From the NCBI GenBank assembly GCA_965214955.1, contig CBDCCU010000009.1, positions 1,249,975 to 1,313,974 of the forward strand: a stretch of 64,000 bases of DNA, given 5' to 3'. The notes beneath the pieces are model-generated. The model ran no database searches. It saw only the letters and a program-made list of their open reading frames with translations, and was not told where the DNA came from. This document shows positions 1 through 8,543 of this stretch, one piece after another. The stretch comes from Aliikangiella sp965214955. GTDB taxonomy: Bacteria; Pseudomonadota; Gammaproteobacteria; Enterobacterales; Kangiellaceae. The number at the start of each line of letters is the position of its first letter. The first letter of the stretch is position 1. Both the position numbers and the translations under genes were made by a program.

Positions 1-106
1 AAGATAGCTAAATAGGCTTGAATGCACAAAAGAATAACCGTAAAATCGCATTCCTTCTTTAATTGGCACCAAGCCAACTGTCAAAGAAGTCACTAAAAGC
101 GAAAAT

Positions 107-183
107 GGGCCTTTAGCTCAGTTGGTTAGAGCACCCGACTCATAATCGGTAGGTCCACAGTTCAAGTCTGTGAAGGCCCACCA
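107..183 (+). tRNA. tRNA-Ile2 (CAU anticodon, lysidine-type)
   Basis: A 77-nt cloverleaf with encoded CCA. The acceptor arms GGGCCTT and AAGGCCC pair, the anticodon loop is CTCATAA (anticodon CAT), and the T arm is intact. CAT could mean tRNA-Met or the minor tRNA-Ile2, whose C34 is changed to lysidine by TilS. The C4-G69 and C5-G68 acceptor pairs seen here are those known to mark tRNA-Ile2 in E. coli, so I favour Ile2 reading AUA codons. The 3' part is duplicated at 6622-6647, marking the gene as an integration site. Confidence 0.9.
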
Positions 184-188
184 TTTTT
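163..188 (+). repeat. attL-like repeat (tRNA 3' end)
   Basis: Twenty-six bases covering the T arm, acceptor 3' strand, CCA and five following T residues recur without mismatch at 6622-6647 in the same orientation. A tRNA 3' end duplicated at both edges of an accessory segment is the usual signature of tyrosine-recombinase integration. The integrase fragment lies just inside this end. Confidence 0.85.
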
Positions 189-298
189 GTTTTTTATCTG
201 GCGTAAATTTCCCGCATATAAAAATGTAGTTCTTCATTGTCAGGCTTTCTATATCAATGGAAAGTGCTCCAAAAAAGCAATTTCAAGAAATTCAACAA

Positions 299-353
299 GA
301 TCGCCTGTTTATTGTTTTATAAATAGTCCAAAAGAAAAAGCTTATTAATTCAG
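299..353 (+). repeat. 55-bp dispersed repeat, copy A
   Basis: This stretch of gene-free DNA is nearly identical to 14876-14929, with a few substitutions and small gaps. Both contain TGTTTATTGTTT followed by a shared run ending GCTTATTAATTCAG. No ORF or clear palindrome explains it. The rest of 184-470 shows no gene. Confidence 0.6.
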
Positions 354-426
354 ATAGGTTAAAAGAAACGCTGTTTGGTATGTAAGAATTAAGTATTAGC
401 TAACTAAAAACAGACAACATACCGTT

Positions 427-538
427 AAAATTTATAAAACATTATTGAGAGTAGTGTGAATTGAATTGTTGTTAGTGTGGATGTCCCTTTAAATTTTGTT
501 AGTGTGGATGTCCCTTTAAATTGATGTCCCTTTAAATT
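427..538 (+). repeat. Dispersed repeat with tandem 27-bp units
   Basis: A 27-bp unit containing GTGGATGTCCCTTTAAATT occurs at 471-497 and 498-524, with a third partial unit to 538. The preceding 45 bp, including AGTGTGAATTGAATTG, resemble 7353-7405, which also runs into a copy of the unit. A diverged copy is at 8457-8480. The integrase fragment on the minus strand reads straight into this repeat and stops there. Confidence 0.75.
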
Positions 539-849
539 TTTAATGGATATACCCGACATAGTTGAGTATTTAACGCTCTTATTTGTGCATCAAGATTGCG
601 TTGATTTACCGAACCTTGCTTGGTTCTCGAGTATTCGAGTATGGCTTCAGAGAATTTAATAGTTGGTTTCTCCCCCAAAACCTGCTGGCGATATAAGGTT
701 TCGCGCAGTTGGCTTTCAAATCGCAAGGCTAAAGATTTCTTAGTTGTTTTGGTGCTGCGAATAACGGTTTTGCCATTGATGGTAATTTCGCAATAGTAAA
801 ACTTGGAATTCTTGCGCTTGTAGACTGACATCTGAAAGACCTTTAGCAA
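532..849 (-). pseudogene. Truncated phage-type tyrosine integrase (N-terminal part)
   Basis: About 105 residues match the N-terminal arm-binding and SAM-like region of phage integrases. The MSVYKRKNSKFYYCEITING pattern followed by the RSTKTTKK and LGEKPT stretches is typical; the likely native start is that internal Met at 831. Full-length relatives are roughly 330-400 aa and carry the R-H-R-Y catalytic domain, which is absent. The frame ends in PLKI followed by a stop supplied by the dispersed repeat at 471-538. It sits just inside the tRNA, where the integrase of a tRNA-borne island is expected, so it is probably the remnant of the enzyme that brought the island in. Confidence 0.8.
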
Positions 850-1181
850 CCATTTAGGGTAACTATCCGGTCAAAATATAGGCAGGGCAACGGGCAAACT
901 TATACTTTATAAGTAGGCCAATCCTTTGAAGGTCGCATGTATGGCGTTATGCGCTATGTAAAAATTGGAGCTATTAGGGAGAATGACAGCGTTGAGCTGT
1001 TCTGCTTGTGACTTTAGTTTTGCTCTTTGTTTAAATAATAAATAGAAATACCTATTCATCGAATCTTGCTCTAAGCAAGCACTTTTAATCTGTATTATTT
1101 GGGGAAAGGTGTTATATTTCAACTGTACTGCTGATGATTAGGCTTTTTTGTATTAAAACAACAATATTAAGCAAGAAATAG
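850..1181. other. Gene-poor stretch upstream of the defence operon
   Basis: No recognisable gene. A 71-codon frame on the minus strand (907-1122) has no family resemblance I can name and is probably chance in AT-rich DNA. The promoter of the downstream operon should lie here, but I see no convincing -35/-10 pair. Confidence 0.4.
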
Positions 1182-2408
1182 ATGGAAAATCAAACAATTA
1201 GCCGAGAGGCTGCTGACAAAACGAAGGGATTTCGACTTCAAAAAATTCGAGCTATTAAATTGATGCTTGAATCCATAGAGAATAATGATAATGCCTATTT
1301 TTACACCGCTATTGAGGTAATTGAAGATATATCTCATACAACAGAATCAGCAGATTCGTCGGAAGAATATTTTGAAGAAGACAAAAATTACAATATAAGC
1401 AGTAATTTCACTATTTTTAGCGACGAAGTAAAGAATACTTTAGTCAGCTTTTTTGATATTTATGTTAATAAATGGAAGCTAAGTGAAGAAATAAACCTTG
1501 GATTTTACACCACATCTGGAATCGGCAAAGAACGAAAAACAAAACTTGATTGTGGTCAAAAGATTACTTTACCCAAAAAGCCAGTATTAGAGTGTCTTTC
1601 CGACAATGATTTAATTACTGATGATATCGTTTTGATTGTTAAGGCTGTTGTCATGGAGGAATATTCGAAGCAGTATAAAGACAAGAAGGTTGATGGACAC
1701 ATTCAGAAACTAAGAACCATCAGTCTTGAGGATTTTAAGTCTTTCCTTAAAAAAATTAAGTGGAATTTTGGAGAAGAAGATGATATCCAGCTTAAAAGCA
1801 CCGTTATTTCACTGATTAAGAATTCGAGATTACATAATACTCGTGTGGTTAATAAAGAAGAATTCATTTTTTCCATGCTCATGGAGAAAATTGATGAAAA
1901 GCAAAATCTAAAAAATCACACCGCTCGATTTGTTCATTCCGCAGAAGTGAAGTTGGTTTTTAAGGAAGCTGAGTCAGAAGAAGCGGATCATTCTACAGAT
2001 CCTACATGGGTAGATATCCAAGCATTAGAAAATGAAATAGACGATAAACGCAACTTATCTGAAAAGATCTTAGCTGTTTGTCCTGATTATTCCCCTAGAA
2101 AACTAGGTCACCTTGCAAGAATTGCTAGTAGAGCTAAAACAGAGCAATTAGCTGGGAATAAATCTTATCTTTCATTAAAATATCGTACTTTTGAAGCATG
2201 TAGTCAGTATTTTTTTGATAATGATTACCCTTGCGCAAGTTCATCTAGCGAAGTAGATGGCATTATCAAGGATTTAAATCAAGTGTCAGCGGAGCATATC
2301 GCAGAACTAAAAAAAGATTACGATTACACCATATCTAACCAAAAAGTTATTGATGGTGTCGTCATGGATTTGTTTGATAGCTGTTTTATAGCATTTGATG
2401 AGAAATAA
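1182..2408 (+). CDS. Lamassu/Ddm-like ABC-3C effector, Cap4-type nuclease
   Basis: First gene of a three-gene ABC-three-component operon and probably the nuclease effector (LmuA/DdmA-type). The N-terminus resembles Cap4/DUF4297 nucleases: a GFRLQ motif at residues 16-20, then IEVIEDI with E45, E48 and D49, then EEDKNYN giving E66-x-K68. Cap4 proteins usually have QxK there; the ExK seen here matches the general PD-(D/E)XK pattern. A F-x-F-S-D-E-V stretch follows, as in DUF4297. The C-terminal ~130 residues look like the ABC-3C helical C-terminal domain by which effectors dock on the ATPase. The stop codon directly abuts the next start. Known relatives cut DNA during phage infection or plasmid carriage. 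Family placement is from motif reading only. Confidence 0.65.
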   Translation: MENQTISREAADKTKGFRLQKIRAIKLMLESIENNDNAYFYTAIEVIEDISHTTESADSSEEYFEEDKNYNISSNFTIFSDEVKNTLVSFFDIYVNKWKLSEEINLGFYTTSGIGKERKTKLDCGQKITLPKKPVLECLSDNDLITDDIVLIVKAVVMEEYSKQYKDKKVDGHIQKLRTISLEDFKSFLKKIKWNFGEEDDIQLKSTVISLIKNSRLHNTRVVNKEEFIFSMLMEKIDEKQNLKNHTARFVHSAEVKLVFKEAESEEADHSTDPTWVDIQALENEIDDKRNLSEKILAVCPDYSPRKLGHLARIASRAKTEQLAGNKSYLSLKYRTFEACSQYFFDNDYPCASSSSEVDGIIKDLNQVSAEHIAELKKDYDYTISNQKVIDGVVMDLFDSCFIAFDEK

Positions 2409-2936
2409 ATGGTTAGTAAAGAAACTAAAAAAAACTTAATGTATCTTTCAGGAGAAGATTTTTATCTTTTCTGTTATGCCGTATTGATTACTCTTGATTC
2501 ATTAGATTGCAAAAGCGGGAAGTTCTTTAAGGATTATCGTAAATTAGCTTTCATTATCGATTTTATCAATGATGATAAACTAACCTACATTCTTGAAAAC
2601 TCAGCAGAACATAAGATCAATCCAATAGATAAAGAATATTTATTTAATAGCTACTCCAATGGGATGATGAGACGAAGTGAGATTCTTAAGCTATTATTTA
2701 CGTTAGAAAAAAGAGGCTTTTTAGATTTAGAAAAAGGAAATATATCTTCCTTGGTCAATGTGTCTTTGAACAAAGACAAGGTGCCTGAGGATTTTTTTGA
2801 TAAATCGATATTTACTGTTGAGTACAACAACTTCAAGAGCTTTAAAAGAAATATTAAAAGATTATCAACACTTACACTCGATACCATGTTAAACAGAATC
2901 TATACTGAACGAGGAATAAAGACATGGGCAATTTAA
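2409..2936 (+). CDS. ABC-3C middle component (LmuC/DdmB-like)
   Basis: A 175-aa mostly helical protein with no catalytic motif. It starts on the base after the preceding stop and overlaps the ATPase start by 13 bp, so the three products are translationally coupled. Size and position match the middle component of ABC-three-component systems, which bridges effector and SMC-like ATPase. A winged-helix-like segment is plausible around residues 75-110 (SEILKLLFTLEKRGFLDLEK). The call rests mainly on context. Confidence 0.6.
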   Translation: MVSKETKKNLMYLSGEDFYLFCYAVLITLDSLDCKSGKFFKDYRKLAFIIDFINDDKLTYILENSAEHKINPIDKEYLFNSYSNGMMRRSEILKLLFTLEKRGFLDLEKGNISSLVNVSLNKDKVPEDFFDKSIFTVEYNNFKSFKRNIKRLSTLTLDTMLNRIYTERGIKTWAI

Positions 2937-4888
2937 GACTCAGTAAAATTCTTTACTCGGGCAGCAAGTACTATTTTGAATCCCCCGTATTAGACAAAAA
3001 TATTGTATTGATTGAAGGTGATAATGGAACAGGAAAAAGTACTCTATGTAATTTGATTTATTATGGCTTTGGCGGTCGTGTAGAAGAATTTAGAAAAGAT
3101 AGTGAAAAGAAGAAGCATGCGGAAATAACTTCAGATTCTGAGAACTTTGTCGAGTTATATATTGAAGTATCAAACGAGCAGTTTGTATTAAGGCGTTATT
3201 TAAACGATAACGACGTGACAATTACAGAATGCGAATCTCTGATTGATGAAAACACAGGTGAGCTCTACTTTTCTACTGATAAGTTTGCACAAACAACCAC
3301 AGTACTTCCCATTTTTAGGAGCGAAAATAGTCCTTTTACTTTTTCTGATTGGCTTCTAGAAAAACTGTGTATATCAGTTGTTGAGTTATATCAAGGCTAT
3401 AATACATTTAAAATAAACTCTTCTGATTTATTTCGACTGATATATCACGATCAACAACCAGATCCTGAAATTATTTATAAAAAATTAGATAAAAAACAAA
3501 ACTATGTTTCGGATTCTGAGACATTGAGAAAAGCGATTTTTGAGCTGTTGATTGGAAAGTCTTTTTCAGAGTTCTATGATGCTACTGTTAAAGCTAAGTC
3601 TACAGAACGCGAGAAAAATGTAGCTAAAGGGTTGGTTGATGAGTATTCATCTTTAGCTGACAAAATCAGAGGCTCTGGAGAACTAAAGAATATTAATTTC
3701 CTTAAAGAGGATTTAAAAAAGAAAGAAGAACAACTCGAAAAACTACATACATCTAGAGAAGCATTCAAAAACAATCGAAGCTCAAAAGCTACTGTTGAGC
3801 CAAACATTGAAGCTATAAAGAGCAATATAATTCATATAGAAATAAAGCTTAGTGATTGTAAAGAAAAACTAAATTCATTATACGACGAGAGACTTAAATT
3901 AGTTTCAGTTCAAGACAATACGGTCAATGAAATAGGTCAAATTAATAAAATAATTCATACTCACGACCAACTCAATCTTTTTTCCGCAGATACTTGCCCG
4001 TATTGTTTAAGTAAGGTTGAAAGAGCTCATGGTCACTGCGTTTGTGGATCGGCAATAAATGAAGAACAATATGAAAGGTTTTTCTATACGTCACAAGAAT
4101 ACAAAGAAATTCTAAAATCTAAGACAAAAACACTCGCTACGATAAAATTAGCAATCGAGGATTGCAATATAGATATTAATGAAGAGAAAGAAAAAGTTGA
4201 ATCTTTGAGTTCAGAACTTCCTGATTTGAAAGACCGCCTTCGAGGTTACTTAGATAAGCTAGATCAGGAAATAGATATAGATAGTTTAAATGACATTGAT
4301 GACAAAATTTTAGAAGTAAGAGAAGATATTTCAAAAATTGATCAATTAGTAGAGATTGAGTCAAAACTTCAAAATCTTCAAAATGATTATGAGCAAAAAC
4401 GTACGAATTCTCAAGAAGCTGAGCTCACTAGAAAAGAATTAGAGATAAAAACCAAAAAAGAAATTAGTAGTAAAGTTAATGATTTTAGTGCCATTTACAA
4501 TGAGTTAATGACAGATACTCTTGCGGAATGCCGTTCTGCTCGAATAAGCATTGATGACTATTTACCAATAATTAATGATGGTGAATATAGAGAAGCTAGT
4601 TCAAGAGTTTCTATTCGACTAATGTACTATATCGCCTTGATGAACATGTCATTGAAATTCAATGATGTTACATTTCCTAAGTTCTTGCTGATTGATACTC
4701 CTGAAACTGCCGGAATAGAATTAGCCAACTTGTTAAAATGTATAGGTAAAATAGAAGCGCTTGACGAATATAAAAAAGATTATCAGGTGATATTAACAAC
4801 AGGCCTTGAAAAATACCCTGACTCGTTATTAGATAATAGAGTTGTTTATTTGCCGAATAAGGGTAACGCTTTGTTAAAAAAACAATAG
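2924..4888 (+). CDS. SMC/Rad50-like ATPase with zinc hook (LmuB/DdmC-like)
   Basis: ATPase of the three-component operon, 654 aa. A Walker A motif GDNGTGKST is at residues 32-40. Long coiled-coil segments flank a Cys-rich hinge CPYCLSKVERAHGHCVCG with C358, C361, C372 and C374, reminiscent of the Rad50/Lamassu zinc hook. A Walker B with acidic pair, FLLIDTPE, is at 587-594. This is the layout of Lamassu LmuB / Vibrio DdmC, thought to sense unusual DNA ends or structures and release the nuclease effector. Its start lies inside the preceding gene. Length fits the family. The ATPase class is clear; the Lamassu assignment follows from the three-gene context. Confidence 0.8.
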   Translation: MGNLRLSKILYSGSKYYFESPVLDKNIVLIEGDNGTGKSTLCNLIYYGFGGRVEEFRKDSEKKKHAEITSDSENFVELYIEVSNEQFVLRRYLNDNDVTITECESLIDENTGELYFSTDKFAQTTTVLPIFRSENSPFTFSDWLLEKLCISVVELYQGYNTFKINSSDLFRLIYHDQQPDPEIIYKKLDKKQNYVSDSETLRKAIFELLIGKSFSEFYDATVKAKSTEREKNVAKGLVDEYSSLADKIRGSGELKNINFLKEDLKKKEEQLEKLHTSREAFKNNRSSKATVEPNIEAIKSNIIHIEIKLSDCKEKLNSLYDERLKLVSVQDNTVNEIGQINKIIHTHDQLNLFSADTCPYCLSKVERAHGHCVCGSAINEEQYERFFYTSQEYKEILKSKTKTLATIKLAIEDCNIDINEEKEKVESLSSELPDLKDRLRGYLDKLDQEIDIDSLNDIDDKILEVREDISKIDQLVEIESKLQNLQNDYEQKRTNSQEAELTRKELEIKTKKEISSKVNDFSAIYNELMTDTLAECRSARISIDDYLPIINDGEYREASSRVSIRLMYYIALMNMSLKFNDVTFPKFLLIDTPETAGIELANLLKCIGKIEALDEYKKDYQVILTTGLEKYPDSLLDNRVVYLPNKGNALLKKQ

Positions 4889-4910
4889 GTTAATAAAGGG
4901 GAGTTTTTTA

Positions 4911-5873
4911 ATGTCTGACATCGCTATAACAAAGACAGGCATTCAAAAGTCAGCATCAGAATTTCATGATGACTACATTCTATATAGATTAGAATACGAC
5001 AGTTTCAGCTGCCCTTTTTGTGGCATTGCTTTAATGGCAAAAGCAATCTACATTGAAGGTCCTCAAGGTAAATCTCCCCACTTTTCATGCTTTAAGAACA
5101 AGCCGCACATTAATGGTTGTGATGGGTTTCCGTTGCTAGATGGACAGTCTACAAAGAGTTCAAGTAAAAAAAACAAGTTAACTATAGGGAAAGAAGATTT
5201 CTACTTTCCGGAAAAGCTCGTTCCAAGACGAAATACATCAGGAGATAAAGAGTCTCCTAAAGAAACACAAAGAGACAAGGAACTAAGGCCGGAAGATGAA
5301 GTTCGAAAGAAGCGTGAGCGTTGTGGTAGAGAAGTTGGAAAGGCTAGATATACATCAGCTTTAATTCGTTCTTTTGCTGCATCGTACAAAGCCATAGTCT
5401 CAACTTGCTTTAAATATGCTAAAGAAAATAAATTGGGCAACCAAGAGAGAAATGAGTTGATCAAAAATTCTTTAAGTCAAGCACCCATTGAGCTTGATGG
5501 ATTTTCTACTACTTACCAGGTCGCTTTTAAAAGCACTAAATACTTTTCAAACTATTCGAGGATTTGGAATGGAACTGGTGAGTTGTTGATAAAACAAGAT
5601 CAAATTTATGTGAAGTCGAATATTCTATGCTTGTATAAAGAAAATGAGCAAGAAGTAGAACTTCCTGTATATCTCAAGATTCAGATACCAGAGAGTCTTG
5701 ATGATGAGCCCGCTTACCATAGAACGACGATTAATAGATTAATTAATGCTAGAAGAAGTGAGAAAAGCGTTAAGTGGTTTGCGTACGGCAAGTTACAGCC
5801 ACACGTTGAAGAAGAATATATTTCCCTTGAAATAAATAACTTAGATTATATCTTTATCGAAAAATCTAAATAA
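4911..5873 (+). CDS. Zinc-ribbon protein of unknown function (CoiA-like N-terminus)
   Basis: A 320-aa protein 22 bp behind the ATPase with a good ribosome site (AAAGGGGAG), so probably part of the same transcript. Residues ~35-75 show CPFC, then HFSC, then H and C, a pattern like the zinc domain preceding nuclease domains in CoiA-type proteins. The middle (~95-145) is highly charged and probably disordered. The C-terminal ~150 residues look beta-rich. I see no PD-(D/E)XK core, so a nuclease role is not supported. It could be a further component or modulator of the defence operon, or an independent cargo gene. Confidence 0.5.
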   Translation: MSDIAITKTGIQKSASEFHDDYILYRLEYDSFSCPFCGIALMAKAIYIEGPQGKSPHFSCFKNKPHINGCDGFPLLDGQSTKSSSKKNKLTIGKEDFYFPEKLVPRRNTSGDKESPKETQRDKELRPEDEVRKKRERCGREVGKARYTSALIRSFAASYKAIVSTCFKYAKENKLGNQERNELIKNSLSQAPIELDGFSTTYQVAFKSTKYFSNYSRIWNGTGELLIKQDQIYVKSNILCLYKENEQEVELPVYLKIQIPESLDDEPAYHRTTINRLINARRSEKSVKWFAYGKLQPHVEEEYISLEINNLDYIFIEKSK

Positions 5874-5922
5874 CTTGATTGAGAGAAAGTTATTTCTCAT
5901 TTTAAATTGAAAGCTAAAAAAT

Positions 5923-6561
5923 ATGCGCGTGTATTATTTCACGAAAGCAAATCATGCTTTAGAAAATATTGAAAAACAAAGAATCAAAATATCGGAGTTT
6001 CATAAGTTAAATGATCCTTTTGAATTGCTTGGTGTCGAACTTTCCGATAGAAATGTTCGAACAGCGCTAAAATATGAAAAGTCGAAGATTGCTCAAAAAA
6101 AGGGATTAATTTGTTTCAGTAAAAACTGGCATGATCCGGTTCAGTGGGCCCATTACGCAGAAAATCATTCTGGAATGTGTCTTGGCTTTGAAATTCCTTC
6201 ATCTTCCTTAAATAAAGTCGATTATGTAAAAAGGCGCCTTTCTCAATCAATATTGCTTAGATTAGATAAACAAGAAAAACTACTCACAACAAAATTTGAA
6301 CATTGGGAGTATGAGCAAGAATACCGATTATTGCTAAATCTAAATAGTTATAATCAAAGTAATGGAATTTATTTTGCTCCATTTGCGCCATTAATGGAAC
6401 TGAAAGAAGTTTTCATAGGATTCCAATCAAAAATTAATTTTGATGATGTTAAATCCAGTACGTTCGGCAATTACGAAAACATTATAATAAAGAAAACGAG
6501 GCCTGCTTTTAAAGACTTTAAAATAGTATGGGATAAAAGTAAGAAAAGTTTACGAATCTAA
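5923..6561 (+). CDS. DUF2971 family protein
   Basis: A 212-aa protein with the hallmarks of DUF2971: YFTKANHALENIEKQRIKIS, then LNDPFELLG, then ICFSKNWHDPVQWAHYAENH, SGMCLGFE, and a C-terminal EVFIGFQSK. DUF2971 proteins are frequent in defence and mobile islands; their biochemical activity is not established to my knowledge. The gene lies 49 bp after the zinc-ribbon gene on the same strand and is the last gene before the right tRNA repeat, so it is island cargo. Confidence 0.75.
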   Translation: MRVYYFTKANHALENIEKQRIKISEFHKLNDPFELLGVELSDRNVRTALKYEKSKIAQKKGLICFSKNWHDPVQWAHYAENHSGMCLGFEIPSSSLNKVDYVKRRLSQSILLRLDKQEKLLTTKFEHWEYEQEYRLLLNLNSYNQSNGIYFAPFAPLMELKEVFIGFQSKINFDDVKSSTFGNYENIIIKKTRPAFKDFKIVWDKSKKSLRI

Positions 6562-6621
6562 TCTAGTTCTATTCTATAAGTATATCCTGATGTAAAATAA
6601 AAATAGACAGTCACCGGAATC

Positions 6622-6647
6622 CAAGTCTGTGAAGGCCCACCATTTTT
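6622..6647 (+). repeat. attR-like repeat (tRNA 3'-end copy)
   Basis: Exact 26-bp copy of 163-188. The preceding bases differ from the tRNA (AATC instead of AGTT), so only the 3' part was duplicated, as in integration into a tRNA. Just upstream, GACAGTCACC at 6607-6616 matches the terminal motif of the transposase element at 13130-14439. Confidence 0.85.
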
Positions 6648-6975
6648 TTTTCAAATCTTTCTCTTTTATCTTTGGGCGATATATTCTGGGTTATCGATGA
6701 ATACTAACTGAGTTTTTGTGGGTGTTTGATCTGCCTGCGAAGACCAACTAAAGTTTGAGTAGTAAAATCATCTGTAATCACTGATAAAAGAGAGTTTAGA
6801 TATGGAAGTACAAGCCGACAATCTACCCAGCGTTATTGGTAGTCCCGTTATAGCCGCTCTACATAGAAATTAACTTGCTGCCAAACTTATAGTATAGTTC
6901 AGTATAGTTTAGATACTTTATCTATTTAATTAAGCAGTATACTTTTGGTAACCTGATTAAAAGTTTGGAGAATTT
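6648..6975. other. Gene-poor stretch before the HxlR gene
   Basis: No full gene. A 22-codon frame beginning ATGGAAGTACAAGCC near 6802 may be a gene remnant but is too short to name. The AT-rich 6890-6960 stretch, with repeated TATAGTTCAGTATAGTTTAG, probably carries the promoter and operator of the downstream regulator. Confidence 0.35.
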
Positions 6976-7344
6976 ATGGAAAGCACAGTAAAAACAGACA
7001 ATAAAGGGCGAAAAAAAGTTTTAAATGCGTGTTTAGAGCCTTGTGCGATAGAAAAAGGCATGCGGCTGATTGGCGGAAAATGGAAAGGCTCAATTATTTA
7101 TCATTTAAAAGATGAGCCAGTAAGATTCAACGATTTATCACGCATGTTAGGTGGCGCTACCAAAAAAATGGTTGATCAACGCTTAAAAGAATTGGAAGAA
7201 GAAGGAATGGTTCTGCGAAAAGTGATCAGTGATAGACCCATTGCCGTTACCTACGAATTAACAAAATTTGGCCGCTCCGCACTTAATATTTTAGAAGATT
7301 TAAGGCAGTGGTCAGAAACGCATAATATTGAGTTGTCTAAATAA
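6976..7344 (+). CDS. HxlR-family transcriptional regulator
   Basis: A 122-aa winged-helix protein. CLEPCAIEKGMRLIGGKWKGSIIYHL, RFNDLSRMLGGATKKM and LKELEEEGMVLRKV are the HxlR (PF01638) landmarks: the Cys near the N-terminus used for redox or electrophile sensing in several members, the recognition helix and the wing. HxlR genes usually sit beside an oxidoreductase gene, but none is adjacent here, so its target is unknown. GGAG at 6966-6969 gives a good ribosome site for the chosen ATG. Confidence 0.9.
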   Translation: MESTVKTDNKGRKKVLNACLEPCAIEKGMRLIGGKWKGSIIYHLKDEPVRFNDLSRMLGGATKKMVDQRLKELEEEGMVLRKVISDRPIAVTYELTKFGRSALNILEDLRQWSETHNIELSK

Positions 7345-7352
7345 AAATAGAC

Positions 7353-7426
7353 AAAATTTAAAAAGCATTGTTGAGGTTAGTGTGAATTGAATGGTATTGC
7401 TTTTATTGTGGATGTCCCTTTAAATT
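7353..7426 (+). repeat. Dispersed repeat, second copy
   Basis: About 74 bp resembling 427-495: AAAATTTA, AGTGTGAATTGAATGG, then TTGTGGATGTCCCTTTAAAT. It lies between the HxlR gene and the next gene and is not part of an ORF. Present as a single unit, not tandem. Confidence 0.6.
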
Positions 7427-7495
7427 GACTTTAAGAAAGACTCATACTTAATGTAGCCTACAACTTTTTAGCTGGCTGATTCAAAAGGATTGAAA

Positions 7496-8236
7496 ATGTT
7501 TTATCGTAAACTTTTAACTCACTTAAGAGAGCAAAACTGGTTTGCTGCGGGGTTAGACTTTATTATCGTTGTGATTGGTATATTTGTAGCGTTACAAGTA
7601 AATAAGTTAAATCAGGAATACCAAGATAGAATAGATGAAAAGGACTATATGCATCGTTTGTTGGATGATGCTGTCTACAATGAGCAACAAATTAAAGATG
7701 TCATAGCGGCACATAGACGAAGAGCAACAAATGCCAAACGAGCATTAGACGTGTTAATGGATACTAATGCTGAAATTCAAGATCCAGCTAACCTTGTATT
7801 TCAGATGATGTTAGCGATAGATATTGCTAGTGTAAAACTGTTTAGTGGTACGTACGACGAGCTAGTGTCAACGGGTAAGCTGGCTATTTTGCAAGACGAA
7901 AAACTTAAGAAACTATTGCAAGAGGAAGTCGCAACAAATCGCTTTGTATTAGGCTCATTGGACAATTTCAGAAGATTGTCAACAGACACTATTAGGCCGA
8001 CTTTTAAACATGAAATCTATTCTGTCGGTGATAATGGATTTGGTCAATTACCTACCACCTATAACTTTGATACATTGCGTCAAGATAACGAGTTTGTTGG
8101 CGCGGTACAGGGTTCGATAGGTGCTGTATTATCTTTTGTCGAATATAGGAAGATCCAATTAAAAAGCATACAGGATCTTAGATCATATTTATCTTGTAAA
8201 CTAAATGTTGAAGGTTGTGAAAATAGCACTGAATGA
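7496..8236 (+). CDS. DUF6090-like membrane protein
   Basis: A 246-aa protein with one strong N-terminal transmembrane segment in NWFAAGLDFIIVVIGIFVAL, after a short basic leader, followed by a long helical, probably periplasmic or coiled domain. This beginning is typical of DUF6090-family proteins, whose function is unknown. I chose ATG 7496 over the TTG at 7490 because AAGGA at 7485-7489 is well spaced for it. Monocistronic by position. Confidence 0.65.
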   Translation: MFYRKLLTHLREQNWFAAGLDFIIVVIGIFVALQVNKLNQEYQDRIDEKDYMHRLLDDAVYNEQQIKDVIAAHRRRATNAKRALDVLMDTNAEIQDPANLVFQMMLAIDIASVKLFSGTYDELVSTGKLAILQDEKLKKLLQEEVATNRFVLGSLDNFRRLSTDTIRPTFKHEIYSVGDNGFGQLPTTYNFDTLRQDNEFVGAVQGSIGAVLSFVEYRKIQLKSIQDLRSYLSCKLNVEGCENSTE

Positions 8237-8543
8237 ATTAACCATAAAAAATTTACATATGGCCTTATTTACTCTGTTTTATCCTTAAACTCACACAAAT
8301 CTTCAATAATACAGGCACCACACTTTGGCTTGCGTATCAATAGGGTCAAGAGCATCTGATTTTTAAATGATTATTATGGTGTGTCATTATTAGCTTACTA
8401 TGTTGAGGTGATAATCGTTTGTTCTGTTAAAAGAGTAACTAGCGTGTAAATTATTTTTAGTGTGGATGTCTCCTTAAATTGTTTCAAGATTTCATCAACT
8501 TTAAGAGGTCTCTACCCAAAATGCTTTAACGTTATATTTGAGC
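8237..8543. other. Gene-free stretch with two repeat relics
   Basis: Positions 8336-8364 read as a diverged copy of the left end of the transposase element at 50318 (TAGGGTCAAGAGCATCTGAT against the GGGTCAGAGCATTTGAT end there). Positions 8457-8480 carry a diverged copy of the GTGGATGTCCCTTTAAATT repeat. No gene seen. Confidence 0.5.

Larger units (their letters stand above)
163..6647. mobile_element. tRNA-Ile2 genomic island with defence genes
   Basis: The segment between the two tRNA 3'-end repeats is about 6.46 kb. It holds a truncated tyrosine integrase next to the tRNA and five rightward genes: an ABC-three-component (Lamassu/Ddm-like) operon, a zinc-ribbon protein and a DUF2971 protein. 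The genes are AT-rich. Because the integrase lacks its catalytic domain, the island probably cannot move on its own now. The limits come only from the repeats. Confidence 0.75.

Noticed and set aside
471..538. Tandem 27-bp units as a CRISPR array
   Set aside because: The units are adjacent with no spacers, and no cas genes are in the window.
907..1122. 71-codon minus-strand frame as a gene
   Set aside because: No family resemblance, no convincing ribosome site, and AT-rich sequence makes chance frames likely.
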